Below, in pieces: positions 25,135 through 34,382 of a stretch of 64,000 bases of DNA. The DNA is taken from positions 52,241-116,240 of the forward strand of contig CAXBIS010000013.1 in the NCBI GenBank assembly GCA_963975885.1, in the 5' to 3' direction. This DNA comes from Pseudazoarcus sp963975885 (GTDB lineage Bacteria; Pseudomonadota; Gammaproteobacteria; Burkholderiales; Rhodocyclaceae). Made by a program: the position numbers and the translations under genes. A model generated the notes under the pieces. That model saw only the letters and a list, made by a program, of their open reading frames with translations, did no database searches and was not told the DNA's origin. Positions within the stretch are counted from its first letter, which is position 1. The number at the start of each line of letters is the position of its first letter.

Positions 25135-25895
25135 TGCGCCCCCTCTTCGCGTTGCAAGGCGGCCTCGCACATCAGGCGCTTCATCTCGCGCACGGCCTCG
25201 CGCAGGCCGACGAACACCGCACGGCTGACGATGGCGTGACCGATGTGCAGTTCGCGCACACCGGCCAGGCGCGCGATCGGCCCCACGTTGTAGTAGTTGA
25301 GTGCATGGCCGGCGTTGAAGCGCAGGCCCGCGGCGCGGATCGCCTCGCCGGCCGCCCGCACGCGCGCCAGCTCGGCGAGCACGGCAGGCGCCTCGGCATC
25401 GCGCCCGACTTGGAAGGCGTGGGCATAGGGGCCGGTGTGCACCTCGCAGACCCGGGCGCCGACGCGCGCGGCCGCCTCGATCTGGGCGATGTCGGCGTCG
25501 ACGAAGATGCTGGTGACAATGCCGGCGTCCGTCAGACGCGCAATCACGTCTGCCAGGCGCGCTTCGTCGGCGAGCACGTCGAGCCCGCCCTCTGTGGTGA
25601 CTTCCTGGCGCCCCTCGGGGACCAGCATCGCCATGTGCGGACGCAACTCGCAGGCGAAGCCGACCATTTCGTCGGTCGCCGCCATCTCCAGATTGAGCTT
25701 GACCTGCGTCAGTTCGGCCAGCCGGCGCACGTCGGCGTCCTGGATGTGGCGCCGATCCTCGCGCAGGTGCACGGTGATGCCGTCGGCGCCACCCAGATGA
25801 GCCTCGACCGCAGCCCATTGCGGATCCGGCTCCCAGGTACGACGCGCCTGACGCAAGGTCGCGACGTGGTCGATGTTGACGCCCAGTTCGATCAC
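25131..25895 (-). CDS. pdxJ: Pyridoxine 5'-phosphate synthase
   Basis: Condenses 1-deoxyxylulose 5-phosphate with 3-amino-1-hydroxyacetone phosphate to form pyridoxine 5'-phosphate in the DXP-dependent vitamin B6 pathway. The 254-residue TIM barrel shows ELGVNIDHVATLRQAR at the start, VTVHLREDRRHI-like ITVHLREDRRHIQD and the C-terminal FNAGHALNYYNV. It starts with GTG at 25895 inside the recO stop (GTGA). The neighbours recO and acpS are the classical pdxJ partners. Confidence 0.95.
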   Translation of the reverse strand: MIELGVNIDHVATLRQARRTWEPDPQWAAVEAHLGGADGITVHLREDRRHIQDADVRRLAELTQVKLNLEMAATDEMVGFACELRPHMAMLVPEGRQEVTTEGGLDVLADEARLADVIARLTDAGIVTSIFVDADIAQIEAAARVGARVCEVHTGPYAHAFQVGRDAEAPAVLAELARVRAAGEAIRAAGLRFNAGHALNYYNVGPIARLAGVRELHIGHAIVSRAVFVGLREAVREMKRLMCEAALQREEGAQ

Positions 25896-26614
25896 AGTTC
25901 CTGCAACTCCCTGAATACGCGGCGCGACTGCAGCGCGCGACCGCCCAGATGATGATTGATCAGCGTGCGCAACAGACTCTTGGCCTCGCTCAGCGTAACC
26001 GGGTCGGAGAAGTCGTCACGCGCCATCGCCGCGAGCGTGCGCCCGGACACCATGGCATGTTCGCCGGCCGGCTCTTCACTGCGCACCGGACCTCGCTCGA
26101 TTATATAGGCGTAGCGCACCCCTTCCTCGATCGGGGTGTCGCCACCGGCCTCGCGGTCGAGCACGAGCTGATAGCCTGTCTCTCGCAGCAGCGCCAGTTC
26201 GAACCGACGCAGTTCGGGCGCCGGCGGATTCGGCCGGGCTAGGCGTGCGACGGTGTCGACATAGGCGTCGAACAAGCCGGGATGGGGATCCTCGCGCGCG
26301 GAAAGATGCACGACGAGTTCGTTCAGATAATAGCCGCACAGCAGCGCCCGCCCGCCCAGCAGCGGCTGGCCGCCCTGCCACTCGGCACGCACCAGGGTCT
26401 TGACCTCGCCACCGCCGGAATACGCCACCTCAAGCGGCTGGAAGCCCATCAGCACGCCGCGCAGCGCCGAATGCGGGCGACGCGCGCCCTTGGCGACCAC
26501 GGCGACGCGCCCGAAATCGCGCGTGAGCAGTTCGACGATGGAACTGGTTTCGCGCCACGGACGGCTGTGGAGCACCCAGGCGGGCTGGGCGTCGACGCGC
26601 TGTCGTGCACTCAC
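25892..26614 (-). CDS. recO: DNA repair protein RecO
   Basis: Loads RecA on SSB-coated single strands together with RecR in gap repair. The 240-residue protein has the N-terminal OB-fold (residues about 10-85; WVLHSRPWRETSSIVELLTRDFGRVAVVAKGARR) and a helical C-terminal domain. The zinc-binding cysteines found in some RecO proteins are absent. It starts with GTG at 26614, 9 bp after era. Confidence 0.93.
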   Translation of the reverse strand: MSARQRVDAQPAWVLHSRPWRETSSIVELLTRDFGRVAVVAKGARRPHSALRGVLMGFQPLEVAYSGGGEVKTLVRAEWQGGQPLLGGRALLCGYYLNELVVHLSAREDPHPGLFDAYVDTVARLARPNPPAPELRRFELALLRETGYQLVLDREAGGDTPIEEGVRYAYIIERGPVRSEEPAGEHAMVSGRTLAAMARDDFSDPVTLSEAKSLLRTLINHHLGGRALQSRRVFRELQEL

Positions 26615-26623
26615 GCGCTGCGC

Positions 26624-27535
26624 TCAGTCGTAGCCGAGACTCTTGAGCGCGCGCTCGTCGTCGGCCCAGCCGCTCTTGACCTTGACCCAGACCTCGAGAT
26701 AGACGCGCGCATCGAAGAGCTTCTCGAGCTCGACACGGGCTTCGCTGGAAATGCGCTTGAGTTGCTCGCCGTTCTTGCCGATGACCATGGCCTTGTGGCT
26801 GGCGCGATCGACGATCACCGCGGCGAAGATGCGCCGCAGATTGCCCTCGGTCTCGAACTTCTCGATCTCCACGGCAATGCCGTAGGGCAACTCGTCGCCG
26901 AGCAGGCGGAAGAGCTTCTCGCGCAGGAATTCCGAGGCGAGGAAGCGCTCGCTGCGGTCGGTGATGTCGTCTTCCTCGAATACCGGAGGACCTTCGGGCA
27001 GCAGCGCCACGGTGGTGCGCACCAGCGCATCGACGTTGGCGCCACGCTCAGCCGACAAGGGCACGATCTCGGTGAATTCGCGCAGGCTGCGCACTTCGTC
27101 GATGAAGGGCAGCAGACGCGTCTTGTCCTTGAGGCGATCGATCTTGTTGATCACCAGCACGACGTGGCCTTGTTCGGGCAGAAGTTCAAGCACCTTGCGG
27201 TCGTCTTCGGTAAATCGCCCGGCCTCGATCACGAAGAACACCACGTCGACCTCGGCCAGCGCCATCGTGACGCTGCGGTTCATGGTGCGGTTGAGTGCGT
27301 TGCGATGGCGCGTCTGGAAGCCCGGCGTATCGACGAACACGAACTGCGCGTCGTCATCACTGCGGATGCCGGTAACGCGGTGGCGCGTCGTCTGCGCCTT
27401 GCGCGAGACAATGCTGATCTTCTGGCCGATGAGCCGGTTGAGCAGCGTGGACTTGCCCACGTTGGGTCGACCGACAATCGCGACGAAGCCGGTTCGAAAG
27501 CCCTCGGGTTTCTGCGTGGAAGTGGTCTCGGTCAT
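26624..27535 (-). CDS. era: GTPase Era
   Basis: Essential GTPase that binds the 3' end of 16S rRNA and helps 30S maturation. The 303-residue protein has G1 GRPNVGKSTLLNRL, G3 DTPGF and G4 NKID in the GTPase domain (1-180), followed by a KH domain (about 200-290) with VIGKNGEQLKRI. The ATG overlaps the rnc stop codon (ATGA), keeping the common rnc-era pair. Confidence 0.96.
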   Translation of the reverse strand: MTETTSTQKPEGFRTGFVAIVGRPNVGKSTLLNRLIGQKISIVSRKAQTTRHRVTGIRSDDDAQFVFVDTPGFQTRHRNALNRTMNRSVTMALAEVDVVFFVIEAGRFTEDDRKVLELLPEQGHVVLVINKIDRLKDKTRLLPFIDEVRSLREFTEIVPLSAERGANVDALVRTTVALLPEGPPVFEEDDITDRSERFLASEFLREKLFRLLGDELPYGIAVEIEKFETEGNLRRIFAAVIVDRASHKAMVIGKNGEQLKRISSEARVELEKLFDARVYLEVWVKVKSGWADDERALKSLGYD

Positions 27536-28212
27536 GCGTTTCCCAATCGTTCGAGGGCGCGTTCGGCGGCCTGCTGCTCGGCCGCGCGTCGGCTCGGACC
27601 GCGTCCGCTGGCGCTCACCGAAAAGGCTTCGACCGTGCAGCGCACCTCGAATTCCTGGGCATGCGCCTCGCCGCGAATCTGCACCGTCTCATAAGCCGGC
27701 AGTGGGGCCTTGCGCGCCTGCAACCATTCCTGCAGGGCGGTCTTGGGGTCCTTGAGTGCGCGCGCCGGATCAATCTCGTCGACCAACGGCGCGTAGAGCC
27801 GCATCACGACCTCACGCGCGGCTTCGAAGCCAGCGTCGAGAAAAACCGCTGCGAACACGGCCTCGAGCGCATCGGCGAGAATCGAAGGACGGCGATGCCC
27901 GCCGCTCTTCATCTCCCCCTCACCGAGTCGCAGCGCATCTCCCAGGTCGAGCCCGGTGGCAACGCGATGCAGACCCTCCTGGCGTACCAGGGACGCGCGC
28001 AGACGCGACAGCTCGCCCTCGTTGAGGCCTTCGAAACGCTCGTAGAGCGCGATCGCCGTAACGCAGTTGAGGATGGAGTCCCCGAGAAATTCGAGGCGCT
28101 CGTTGTTTGGCTGCCCGAAACTGCGGTGGGTCAGCGCCTGTTCGAGCAGTGCGCCGGTACGAAAGCGGTAGCCCAGACGTTGCTGCAGCCGGTCCAGATC
28201 GTCGCGCGTCAC
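27532..28212 (-). CDS. rnc: Ribonuclease III
   Basis: Cleaves double-stranded RNA, including rRNA precursors. 226 residues: an endonuclease domain (about 1-150) with the signature NERLEFLGDSIL and the second metal site EDALEAVFAAVFLDAG-like ADALEAVFAAVFLDAG, then a C-terminal dsRNA-binding domain (about 155-222, DPKTALQEWLQ). It starts with GTG at 28212 overlapping the previous stop codon (GTGA), so it depends on translational coupling. Confidence 0.96.
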   Translation of the reverse strand: MTRDDLDRLQQRLGYRFRTGALLEQALTHRSFGQPNNERLEFLGDSILNCVTAIALYERFEGLNEGELSRLRASLVRQEGLHRVATGLDLGDALRLGEGEMKSGGHRRPSILADALEAVFAAVFLDAGFEAAREVVMRLYAPLVDEIDPARALKDPKTALQEWLQARKAPLPAYETVQIRGEAHAQEFEVRCTVEAFSVSASGRGPSRRAAEQQAAERALERLGNA

Positions 28213-28595
28213 TGCCGGCCGGACGAGGACGAGACGTTGAATTCGAGCAGCAGGCTGACGTTGCCGGCCACCGGAACCTTGCGTTCCCAGGCGACATCAA
28301 CATAGGTCACCCCGGAGGCGCGGGCGATCTCCAGATCGGCGCCGGTGACGCTGACGATGTCGTCCGTGTAGGCATAGCGCTCGAAACTGCGGCGCATCTG
28401 CGTGGGCGAAGCGCCCGCCGCGCCGTCCGCGGCGATCACACCGACGATGCGCTGCATCGCGAAGTATTCATTGAGCGCCGGCACCGTGCGAAAGGCCAGA
28501 TACAGGCAGAACGCGAGAAAACTGGCGACGATCAGTGTGCTGATCAGCGTCAGGCCGCGCTGGCGGCGCGCGACGGAAAAGTTGTCCGGCTTCAA
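28209..28595 (-). CDS. DUF4845 small membrane protein
   Basis: A 128-residue protein between lepB and rnc. The N-terminus RRQRGLTLISTLIVASFLAF is a basic stretch followed by one TM helix and resembles a type IV prepilin leader, although a true processing site is uncertain. The rest is soluble. No later in-frame Met can serve as a start, so translation must begin at TTG (28595), which shares bases with the lepB stop (TTGA). DUF4845 genes hold this lepB-rnc position in many betaproteobacteria; the function is unknown. Confidence 0.8.
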   Translation of the reverse strand: MKPDNFSVARRQRGLTLISTLIVASFLAFCLYLAFRTVPALNEYFAMQRIVGVIAADGAAGASPTQMRRSFERYAYTDDIVSVTGADLEIARASGVTYVDVAWERKVPVAGNVSLLLEFNVSSSSGRQ

Positions 28596-29380
28596 TTGAA
28601 CCCCCCGATCCGCTTCAGATCACCGAAATTGAACCAGATGAAGAAGGCCCGACCGACGATGTTCTCGTCCGGCACGAAGCCCCACATGCGGCTGTCGCTG
28701 CTGGCATCGCGGTTGTCACCCATCACGAAGTAATGCCCTTCGGGTACCGTGCAGCTTACACCGGAGGAAGTATAGGTACAGTTCTCGCGATACGGGAAAT
28801 CATTCGGGCTGGACACGTAGGCCGGCGAGTCGCGCTCGATCAATACGCCGTGCGTCTCACCCCCGAGTTGCTCGACGAAGCGCGGTGAGTAATACATGCG
28901 CTCGGGATGAAGGTATTCACCGTCCGGCATCAGCGGCACTTCCTCGCCGTTGATGCTCAGCCGCTTGCCGCGATAGACGACCTCATCACCCGGCACGCCC
29001 ACCACGCGCTTGATGTAGTCCATCGACGGATCACGCGGATAGCGGAACACCATCACGTCGCCGCGCTCGGGCGTACCCAGCGGAATGATCTTCTGATTGA
29101 TGACCGGCAGACGGATGCCATAGGTGAACTTGTTGACCAGGATGAAGTCGCCCACCAACAAGGTCGGGATCATCGAACCGGACGGAATCTTGAACGGCTC
29201 GACGATGAACGAGCGCAGCGCGAACACGATCAGTATGACCGGAAAGAAACTCGCGCCGTACTCCACCCACCATGGGCTGGGCGCGTCGGCAGCACGGTGC
29301 TTGCGGGCGTAAAGACGGTCGGCCGCCCACAGCACGCCCGAGACGACCAGCAGGATGAACAGGATCAGTGCGAAATTCAC
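28592..29380 (-). CDS. lepB: Signal peptidase I
   Basis: Removes Sec and Tat signal peptides at the outer face of the inner membrane. The 262-residue protein has two N-terminal TM helices (about 3-20 and 44-62). The catalytic Ser69 lies in PSGSMIPTL and the general-base Lys124 in DYIKRVVGVPGD. Later family boxes such as GHYFVMGDNRDASSDSR are intact. It starts with GTG at 29380, preceded by GGAG, 45 bp after lepA. Confidence 0.95.
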   Translation of the reverse strand: MNFALILFILLVVSGVLWAADRLYARKHRAADAPSPWWVEYGASFFPVILIVFALRSFIVEPFKIPSGSMIPTLLVGDFILVNKFTYGIRLPVINQKIIPLGTPERGDVMVFRYPRDPSMDYIKRVVGVPGDEVVYRGKRLSINGEEVPLMPDGEYLHPERMYYSPRFVEQLGGETHGVLIERDSPAYVSSPNDFPYRENCTYTSSGVSCTVPEGHYFVMGDNRDASSDSRMWGFVPDENIVGRAFFIWFNFGDLKRIGGFN

Positions 29381-29425
29381 GACGACTCCATCAGCGGGTG
29401 GCGGACAGGCGCGGAGACCGGGAGC

Positions 29426-31222
29426 TCACTTGCCTTCGTCCGTTCGAAGCACGGCCAGGAAGGCTTCCTGCGGAATCTCCACATTGCCCACCTGTTTCAT
29501 GCGCTTCTTGCCTTCCTTCTGCTTCTCCAGCAGCTTCTTCTTGCGCGTGATGTCGCCGCCATAGCACTTGGCGAGCACGTTCTTGCGCAGCGCCTTGATG
29601 GTCTCGCGCGCGACGATGTGCGATCCGATCGCTGCCTGCACCGCCACATCGAACATCTGGCGCGGAATCAGGGCACGCAGCCGCGTCGCCAGTTCGCGCC
29701 CGCGAAACTGCGCGCTGGCGCGGTGCACGATGATGGACAAGGCATCGACCTTCTCGCCGCCAACCATCATGTCGAGCTTGACCAGATCCGAGCTGCGGTA
29801 TTCCTTGAATTCGTAATCGAGCGAAGCATAGCCGCGCGAGACCGACTTGAGACGGTCGAAGAAGTCCATCACCACCTCGTTCATCGGCATGTCGTAGATC
29901 AGCTGCACCTGACGACCGTGGTAACGCATGTCCACCTGCGCGCCGCGCTTCTGGTTGCACAGCATGATCACCGGCCCGACATACTCCTGCGGCAGAAAGA
30001 TGTTGGCGGTAATGATGGGTTCACGGATCTCGGCATACTTGCCCGGCTCGGGCAGTTTGGACGGATTCTCGATGTCGATCGTCGAACCGTCGTTGAGCAC
30101 GACCTCGTAGATCACGGTAGGCGCGGTCGTGATCAGATCCATGTCGAACTCGCGCTCGAGACGCTCCTGCACGATGTCCATGTGCAGCAGGCCAAGGAAG
30201 CCGCAGCGGAAGCCGAAGCCCAGCGCCTGCGACACCTCCGGCTCGTACTGCAGCGCAGCGTCGTTCAGGCGCAGCTTCTCGAGGGAATCGCGCAACTGCT
30301 CGTATTCCGACGACTCGACCGGATACAGGCCGGCGAAGACCTGCGGCTTGATCTCCTTGAAGCCGGGCAGCGCCTTGTCGGCCGGGCGCTGGGCGTTGGT
30401 GATGGTGTCGCCGACCTTGGCCGCCGCGAGTTCCTTGATGCCGGCGATGACGAAACCCACGCCGCCGGCCGACAACTCCTCGCGCACCACCGAACTGGGC
30501 GTGAACACCCCGACCTGGTCGCACGGGTAGGTCGCGCCCGAGGACATGAACTTGATGCGGTCCTTGCGTCGCAGCACGCCGTCGACGACGCGCACCAGCA
30601 TCACCACGCCGACATAGTTGTCGAACCACGAATCGATGATGAGTGCCTTGAGCGGCGCATCCGGGTCGCCCACCGGCGGCGGCACGCGCGCGACGACGGC
30701 CTCGAGCACTTCATCCACGCCCAGGCCGGATTTGGCCGAACACAGGATGGCCTCGGAGGCATCGACGCCGATGACGTCCTCGATCTCGGCGCGCGCGTTC
30801 TCCGGGTCGGCCGCCGGCAGGTCGATCTTGTTGAGCACCGGCACGACCTCGACACCGAGATCGATCGCGGTATAGCAGTTGGCCACCGTCTGCGCTTCGA
30901 CGCCCTGCGAGGCGTCGACCACCAGCAGCGCTCCTTCGCAGGCCGACAGCGAGCGGCTCACCTCGTAGGAGAAGTCCACGTGGCCCGGTGTGTCGATCAG
31001 GTTCAGATGGTAGATCTTGCCGTCGCGCGCCTTGTATTGCAGCGCCGCGGTCTGGGCCTTGATCGTGATGCCGCGCTCGCGCTCGAGATCCATGGAATCG
31101 AGCACCTGCTCGTCCATCTCGCGGTCGGACAGACCTCCACAGGCGTGGATGATGCGGTCGGCAAGCGTGGACTTGCCGTGATCGATGTGGGCGATGATCG
31201 AGAAGTTGCGGATATGCTGCAT
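29426..31222 (-). CDS. lepA: Elongation factor 4 (back-translocating GTPase)
   Basis: Ribosomal GTPase related to EF-G, reported to help ribosome assembly and stalled translation. The 598-residue protein shows AHIDHGKSTL (G1), DTPGHVDF (G3) and NKIDLP (G4). EF-G-like domains II, III and V follow, and then the LepA-specific C-terminal domain (VDALSIIVHRASAQFRGRELATRLR and CYGGDITRKKKLLEKQKEGKKRMK). It sits upstream of lepB as in most proteobacteria. Confidence 0.97.
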   Translation of the reverse strand: MQHIRNFSIIAHIDHGKSTLADRIIHACGGLSDREMDEQVLDSMDLERERGITIKAQTAALQYKARDGKIYHLNLIDTPGHVDFSYEVSRSLSACEGALLVVDASQGVEAQTVANCYTAIDLGVEVVPVLNKIDLPAADPENARAEIEDVIGVDASEAILCSAKSGLGVDEVLEAVVARVPPPVGDPDAPLKALIIDSWFDNYVGVVMLVRVVDGVLRRKDRIKFMSSGATYPCDQVGVFTPSSVVREELSAGGVGFVIAGIKELAAAKVGDTITNAQRPADKALPGFKEIKPQVFAGLYPVESSEYEQLRDSLEKLRLNDAALQYEPEVSQALGFGFRCGFLGLLHMDIVQERLEREFDMDLITTAPTVIYEVVLNDGSTIDIENPSKLPEPGKYAEIREPIITANIFLPQEYVGPVIMLCNQKRGAQVDMRYHGRQVQLIYDMPMNEVVMDFFDRLKSVSRGYASLDYEFKEYRSSDLVKLDMMVGGEKVDALSIIVHRASAQFRGRELATRLRALIPRQMFDVAVQAAIGSHIVARETIKALRKNVLAKCYGGDITRKKKLLEKQKEGKKRMKQVGNVEIPQEAFLAVLRTDEGK

Positions 31223-31286
31223 GAATGGTCAACAAAAAAGGGTGCCCGACGACACCCGCTGCGCTTGAACGACAGAATGCGTGATT

Positions 31287-31535
31287 CTAGCCGAATTCGG
31301 CCACATGGGCACGCACCGCCGCTTCGTCGAGGTGGTAGTGGCACAACTCGCGACCGTCGGCGAGCAGCACCGGCACGAGTTCGTCCCATTGCGCCTCGAG
31401 CGCCGGATCGGCGTCGACATCAAGTACGCGCACGCTCCAACCGAACTCCTCTGCCAGCGGGCGTAGCGCCGCGGTCATGTCGTCGCACAGATGACACCAC
31501 CGGCGTCCCAGCACGGTGAATTCGCGCGCGCTCAC
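31287..31535 (-). CDS. Glutaredoxin family protein (DUF836-like)
   Basis: 82 residues with a thioredoxin-like start (EFTVLGRRWCHLCDDM) and a CxxC redox motif (CHLC, residues about 14-17), then DVDADPALEAQWDELVPVLL, including the cis-Pro position expected of glutaredoxins. It starts with GTG inside the mucD stop codon (GTGA), so it belongs to the sigma-E operon and may handle disulfides or thiol stress. No biochemical role is known for this family. Confidence 0.8.
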   Translation of the reverse strand: MSAREFTVLGRRWCHLCDDMTAALRPLAEEFGWSVRVLDVDADPALEAQWDELVPVLLADGRELCHYHLDEAAVRAHVAEFG

Positions 31536-32962
31536 CGGCCGGTGCGCAGGCTGATGAAGGAGGTGCCCGAACCGCGTTGCACGAGCACGGTCACCGCCCC
31601 ATCCTCGTCGATGCCGGCGACCAGCTTCTCGAACTGCTCGACACTCTCGAGCGGGGTCTGGCGGCCACCGGTGACGATCGCCAGGATGACATCACCCGCC
31701 TGCAGTCCGGCGCGCGCCGCCGCACCCTGAACGCTGTCGACGAGCAGGCCACGTTCGATGCCGCGATCGCGTCGCGTCGCCTCGTCCGGGCGCGACAACA
31801 CCAGGCCGAGCCGGTCGGGCGCCGGCGCCTGCACGGGAGCGGTCGCGGCCGGTGCGTCGTCCGACCATTCGCCCACGGTCAGACGCAGTTCCAGCGGTTT
31901 TCCGCCGCGCATTACGGTCATCGCCACGTTCGCTCCGGGACGTTTCTCGGCGACGATACGCGGCAAGGCCGTCGAGTCGGGTACCGGCTTGCCGTCGAAG
32001 CGCACGATCACGTCGCCGATCTGCACGCCCGCGCGCTCAGCCGGCCCCTCGGGCTCGAGACTGCTGACCAGCGCCCCGTCGGGGCTGGTCAGCCCGAAGC
32101 TGTCAGCGAGCGCTCGCGTGAGTTCCTGCACACCGACACCGATACGCCCGCGGCGCACGCGACCGTCACTGCGCAGTTGGCGGTAGACGTCGAGCGCAAC
32201 GTCGATCGGGATCGCGAACGACAGTCCCATGAAGCCGCCCGTATCGCTGTAGATCTGCGAATTGACGCCCACCACCTCGCCGCGGAAGTTAAACAGCGGC
32301 CCCCCCGAGTTGCCCGGATTGATCGCCACGTCGGTCTGGATGAAAGGCACGAAGTTCTCGTCGGGCAGCGCACGCCCCTTGGCACTGACGATACCGGCGG
32401 TGACGCTGTGTTCGAAGCCGAACGGCGAGCCGATTGCCAGCACCCATTCGCCCACCTTGAGCCGACGCGGATCGCCCAGTCGCACGACAGGCAGGTTCTG
32501 CGCCTGAATGCGGATCACGGCCACGTCACTGCGTGCATCGGTGCCGATCACCTCGGCATTGAACTCCCGCTTGTCCACGAGGCGCACGACGATTTCCTCT
32601 GCACCGGCGACGACATGCGCGTTGGTCAGGATGTAGCCGTCGGCGCTGACGATGAAGCCCGATCCCAGCGAGCGATCAGCCTCGCCCCCCTTGCCACCGG
32701 GCAACTCGGGAAACTGCGGAAAGAAGCGGCGCAACAGTTCCAGCCACTCCTCGCTGCCTTCCATGCCGGGCAGCGAACCGATCGGTGGCAGCGCGGGCGC
32801 GGCACCGGTCGTGGCAATATTGACCACCGCCGGCCCCTGCGAATCAACGATCGCGGTGAAGTCGGGCGGATTGGCGACGACGGCCAGCGGCGTGAGCACC
32901 AGGCACACGATCAGGCAGGCGTGCCGGAAGCTGCGCTGGATCGATCGAACAGGGAATTTCAT
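31532..32962 (-). CDS. mucD: Periplasmic serine protease, DegQ/MucD type
   Basis: HtrA-family protease and chaperone that clears misfolded envelope proteins. 476 residues: a signal peptide (about 1-30), a trypsin-like domain with His116 (TNAHVV), Asp146 (RSDVAVI) and Ser219 (GNSGGPL), and two PDZ domains (about 265-360 and 385-470). As the effector end of the rpoE-rseABC operon it should be induced by sigma E. The ATG overlaps the rseC stop codon by 4 bp. Confidence 0.93.
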   Translation of the reverse strand: MKFPVRSIQRSFRHACLIVCLVLTPLAVVANPPDFTAIVDSQGPAVVNIATTGAAPALPPIGSLPGMEGSEEWLELLRRFFPQFPELPGGKGGEADRSLGSGFIVSADGYILTNAHVVAGAEEIVVRLVDKREFNAEVIGTDARSDVAVIRIQAQNLPVVRLGDPRRLKVGEWVLAIGSPFGFEHSVTAGIVSAKGRALPDENFVPFIQTDVAINPGNSGGPLFNFRGEVVGVNSQIYSDTGGFMGLSFAIPIDVALDVYRQLRSDGRVRRGRIGVGVQELTRALADSFGLTSPDGALVSSLEPEGPAERAGVQIGDVIVRFDGKPVPDSTALPRIVAEKRPGANVAMTVMRGGKPLELRLTVGEWSDDAPAATAPVQAPAPDRLGLVLSRPDEATRRDRGIERGLLVDSVQGAAARAGLQAGDVILAIVTGGRQTPLESVEQFEKLVAGIDEDGAVTVLVQRGSGTSFISLRTGR

Positions 32963-33423
32963 TGCGGTTCCGCAAGGTCGTGAATACGCAGCGTGCCGGC
33001 CGGCAGCATCTCGACGTGCAGGTGACCGCGCCAGCGACGGCTGCGATGCAGCACGCGATTGAGCACGAAGGCCAGCGCCAGGCCCGCCACCGCACCCAGC
33101 ACGGCCGCGGCATCACCGCCACCGACACCAAGGCCGGCCATCGCGCCGGCCAGCATCAGCACTGCACCCAGACCGTAGCCGGCAAGCGCGCCGCGCAAGG
33201 CCGAGCCATCGGCCATGCGCAGCACGACCTCGTCACCGGCATGCACACCGACTTCGTCCGGCACGTCAAACTCGGAACGTGCCGGGCGGATCGCGTAGGC
33301 GAGCTTCACCGAGCGGCAACCGCCGGGCTCGTCGCAACGACCGCAGCCTTCCTCACGATCGATCACGCGCACACGTGCGCGACCGTCGGCTACCGAGAGC
33401 ACCTGCGCACGCGCCTCGATCAT
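32959..33423 (-). CDS. rseC: SoxR-reducing/sigma-E regulatory protein RseC
   Basis: A 154-residue inner-membrane protein. The N-terminal cysteine cluster (EGCGRCDEPGGC, residues about 26-37) is the family hallmark, followed by a beta-rich region and two TM helices (about 80-120). RseC/MucC proteins modulate the sigma-E pathway and in E. coli contribute to SoxR reduction. The start codon overlaps the rseB stop. Confidence 0.88.
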   Translation of the reverse strand: MIEARAQVLSVADGRARVRVIDREEGCGRCDEPGGCRSVKLAYAIRPARSEFDVPDEVGVHAGDEVVLRMADGSALRGALAGYGLGAVLMLAGAMAGLGVGGGDAAAVLGAVAGLALAFVLNRVLHRSRRWRGHLHVEMLPAGTLRIHDLAEPQ

Positions 33424-34382
33424 TGCGAGCGCTCCATCGCGTCGCCAAGACGCTTGAGTGCGCGCGCCGGCACTTCGCCCAGCGCGGTGAGCAGATGACC
33501 GTCGGCCGAGCGCCGGTAGATGTTGATCGCCCCGCTCGCAAGCGCTCCGAGCCCGGCTTCGGCGGACGCGTCGAGCGGCTCGATGAAGACCGAGATCGAC
33601 GCCAGTCCGTCACTGAACACCATATGCATCACGTCGCGCTCGTCACGACCGAGCGGGCGACGCACGACCGACTGCAACTCATAGCCCGGCAGGGGCGTGG
33701 CCAGACGCCAGCCGGTGTCGCGCGCTGCGACCGAGGCGCCCTGAGCGGAAACGACGTTCCAGCCGCCAGCGCGAAAGTCGGGCTTCGCCGTGTCACCGAA
33801 GACCACACCGTCGCCGATACGCACATCGCTGAACATGAACTGCTCGACGGTCTCGCCGTCGTCACCGACCATGCGTGCCTTGAGCAGCAGGCCCGACTCG
33901 ATGTCGGCCCACAACATGTGTCCGTAACGCAGATCGTCGCGCGGCTCGAGCACGATGAGCTGGGCATCGAAACCGGCCACGCGCGAGACCTTCTCCTTGC
34001 GCACTTCGTAGTTCTCGGAGATGCGGGCCAGTTCGGTGGGCAGGCGCGCGGGGAACGAACGCTGACCGGTCGAGCGGTCGGTGATCACCGTCTTGCGATC
34101 AGGCAACACGCACCACACCTCGCCGTCGCGGCGAATGACCTTGCGCGGACTGCCGTCGAGTACCTCGAGTCGCTCGTGCTCAACCGAATCCTCGATCACG
34201 TGGGTGATGCGCGAGGTCTCGCTGATCGGACCGGACTGGTAGATGAAGGTCCCGGAGTAGTTCAGTTCCTGAGCAGCCGACGCGATACGCGACAACCACG
34301 ACAGCGGATCGGCTGCCGCGACGGCGACGAGCGGCTGGCAACCGATCGCCAGCGAGACCAGCGCTGCGGCGACACGCCTCAT
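33420..34382 (-). CDS. rseB: Sigma-E factor regulatory protein RseB/MucB
   Basis: Periplasmic protein of 320 residues with a signal peptide (about 1-24). The N-terminal LolA-like domain begins WLSRIASAAQELNYSGTFIYQSG, and a smaller C-terminal domain follows (about 215-315). It shields RseA from proteolysis and senses mislocalised lipoproteins or LPS. Its ATG shares one base with the rseA stop codon (TGATG). Confidence 0.92.
   Translation of the reverse strand: MRRVAAALVSLAIGCQPLVAVAAADPLSWLSRIASAAQELNYSGTFIYQSGPISETSRITHVIEDSVEHERLEVLDGSPRKVIRRDGEVWCVLPDRKTVITDRSTGQRSFPARLPTELARISENYEVRKEKVSRVAGFDAQLIVLEPRDDLRYGHMLWADIESGLLLKARMVGDDGETVEQFMFSDVRIGDGVVFGDTAKPDFRAGGWNVVSAQGASVAARDTGWRLATPLPGYELQSVVRRPLGRDERDVMHMVFSDGLASISVFIEPLDASAEAGLGALASGAINIYRRSADGHLLTALGEVPARALKRLGDAMERSQ

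Noticed and set aside
28907..31519. Plus-strand open frame of about 870 codons across lepB and lepA
   Set aside because: Antisense to two conserved genes, no motifs.
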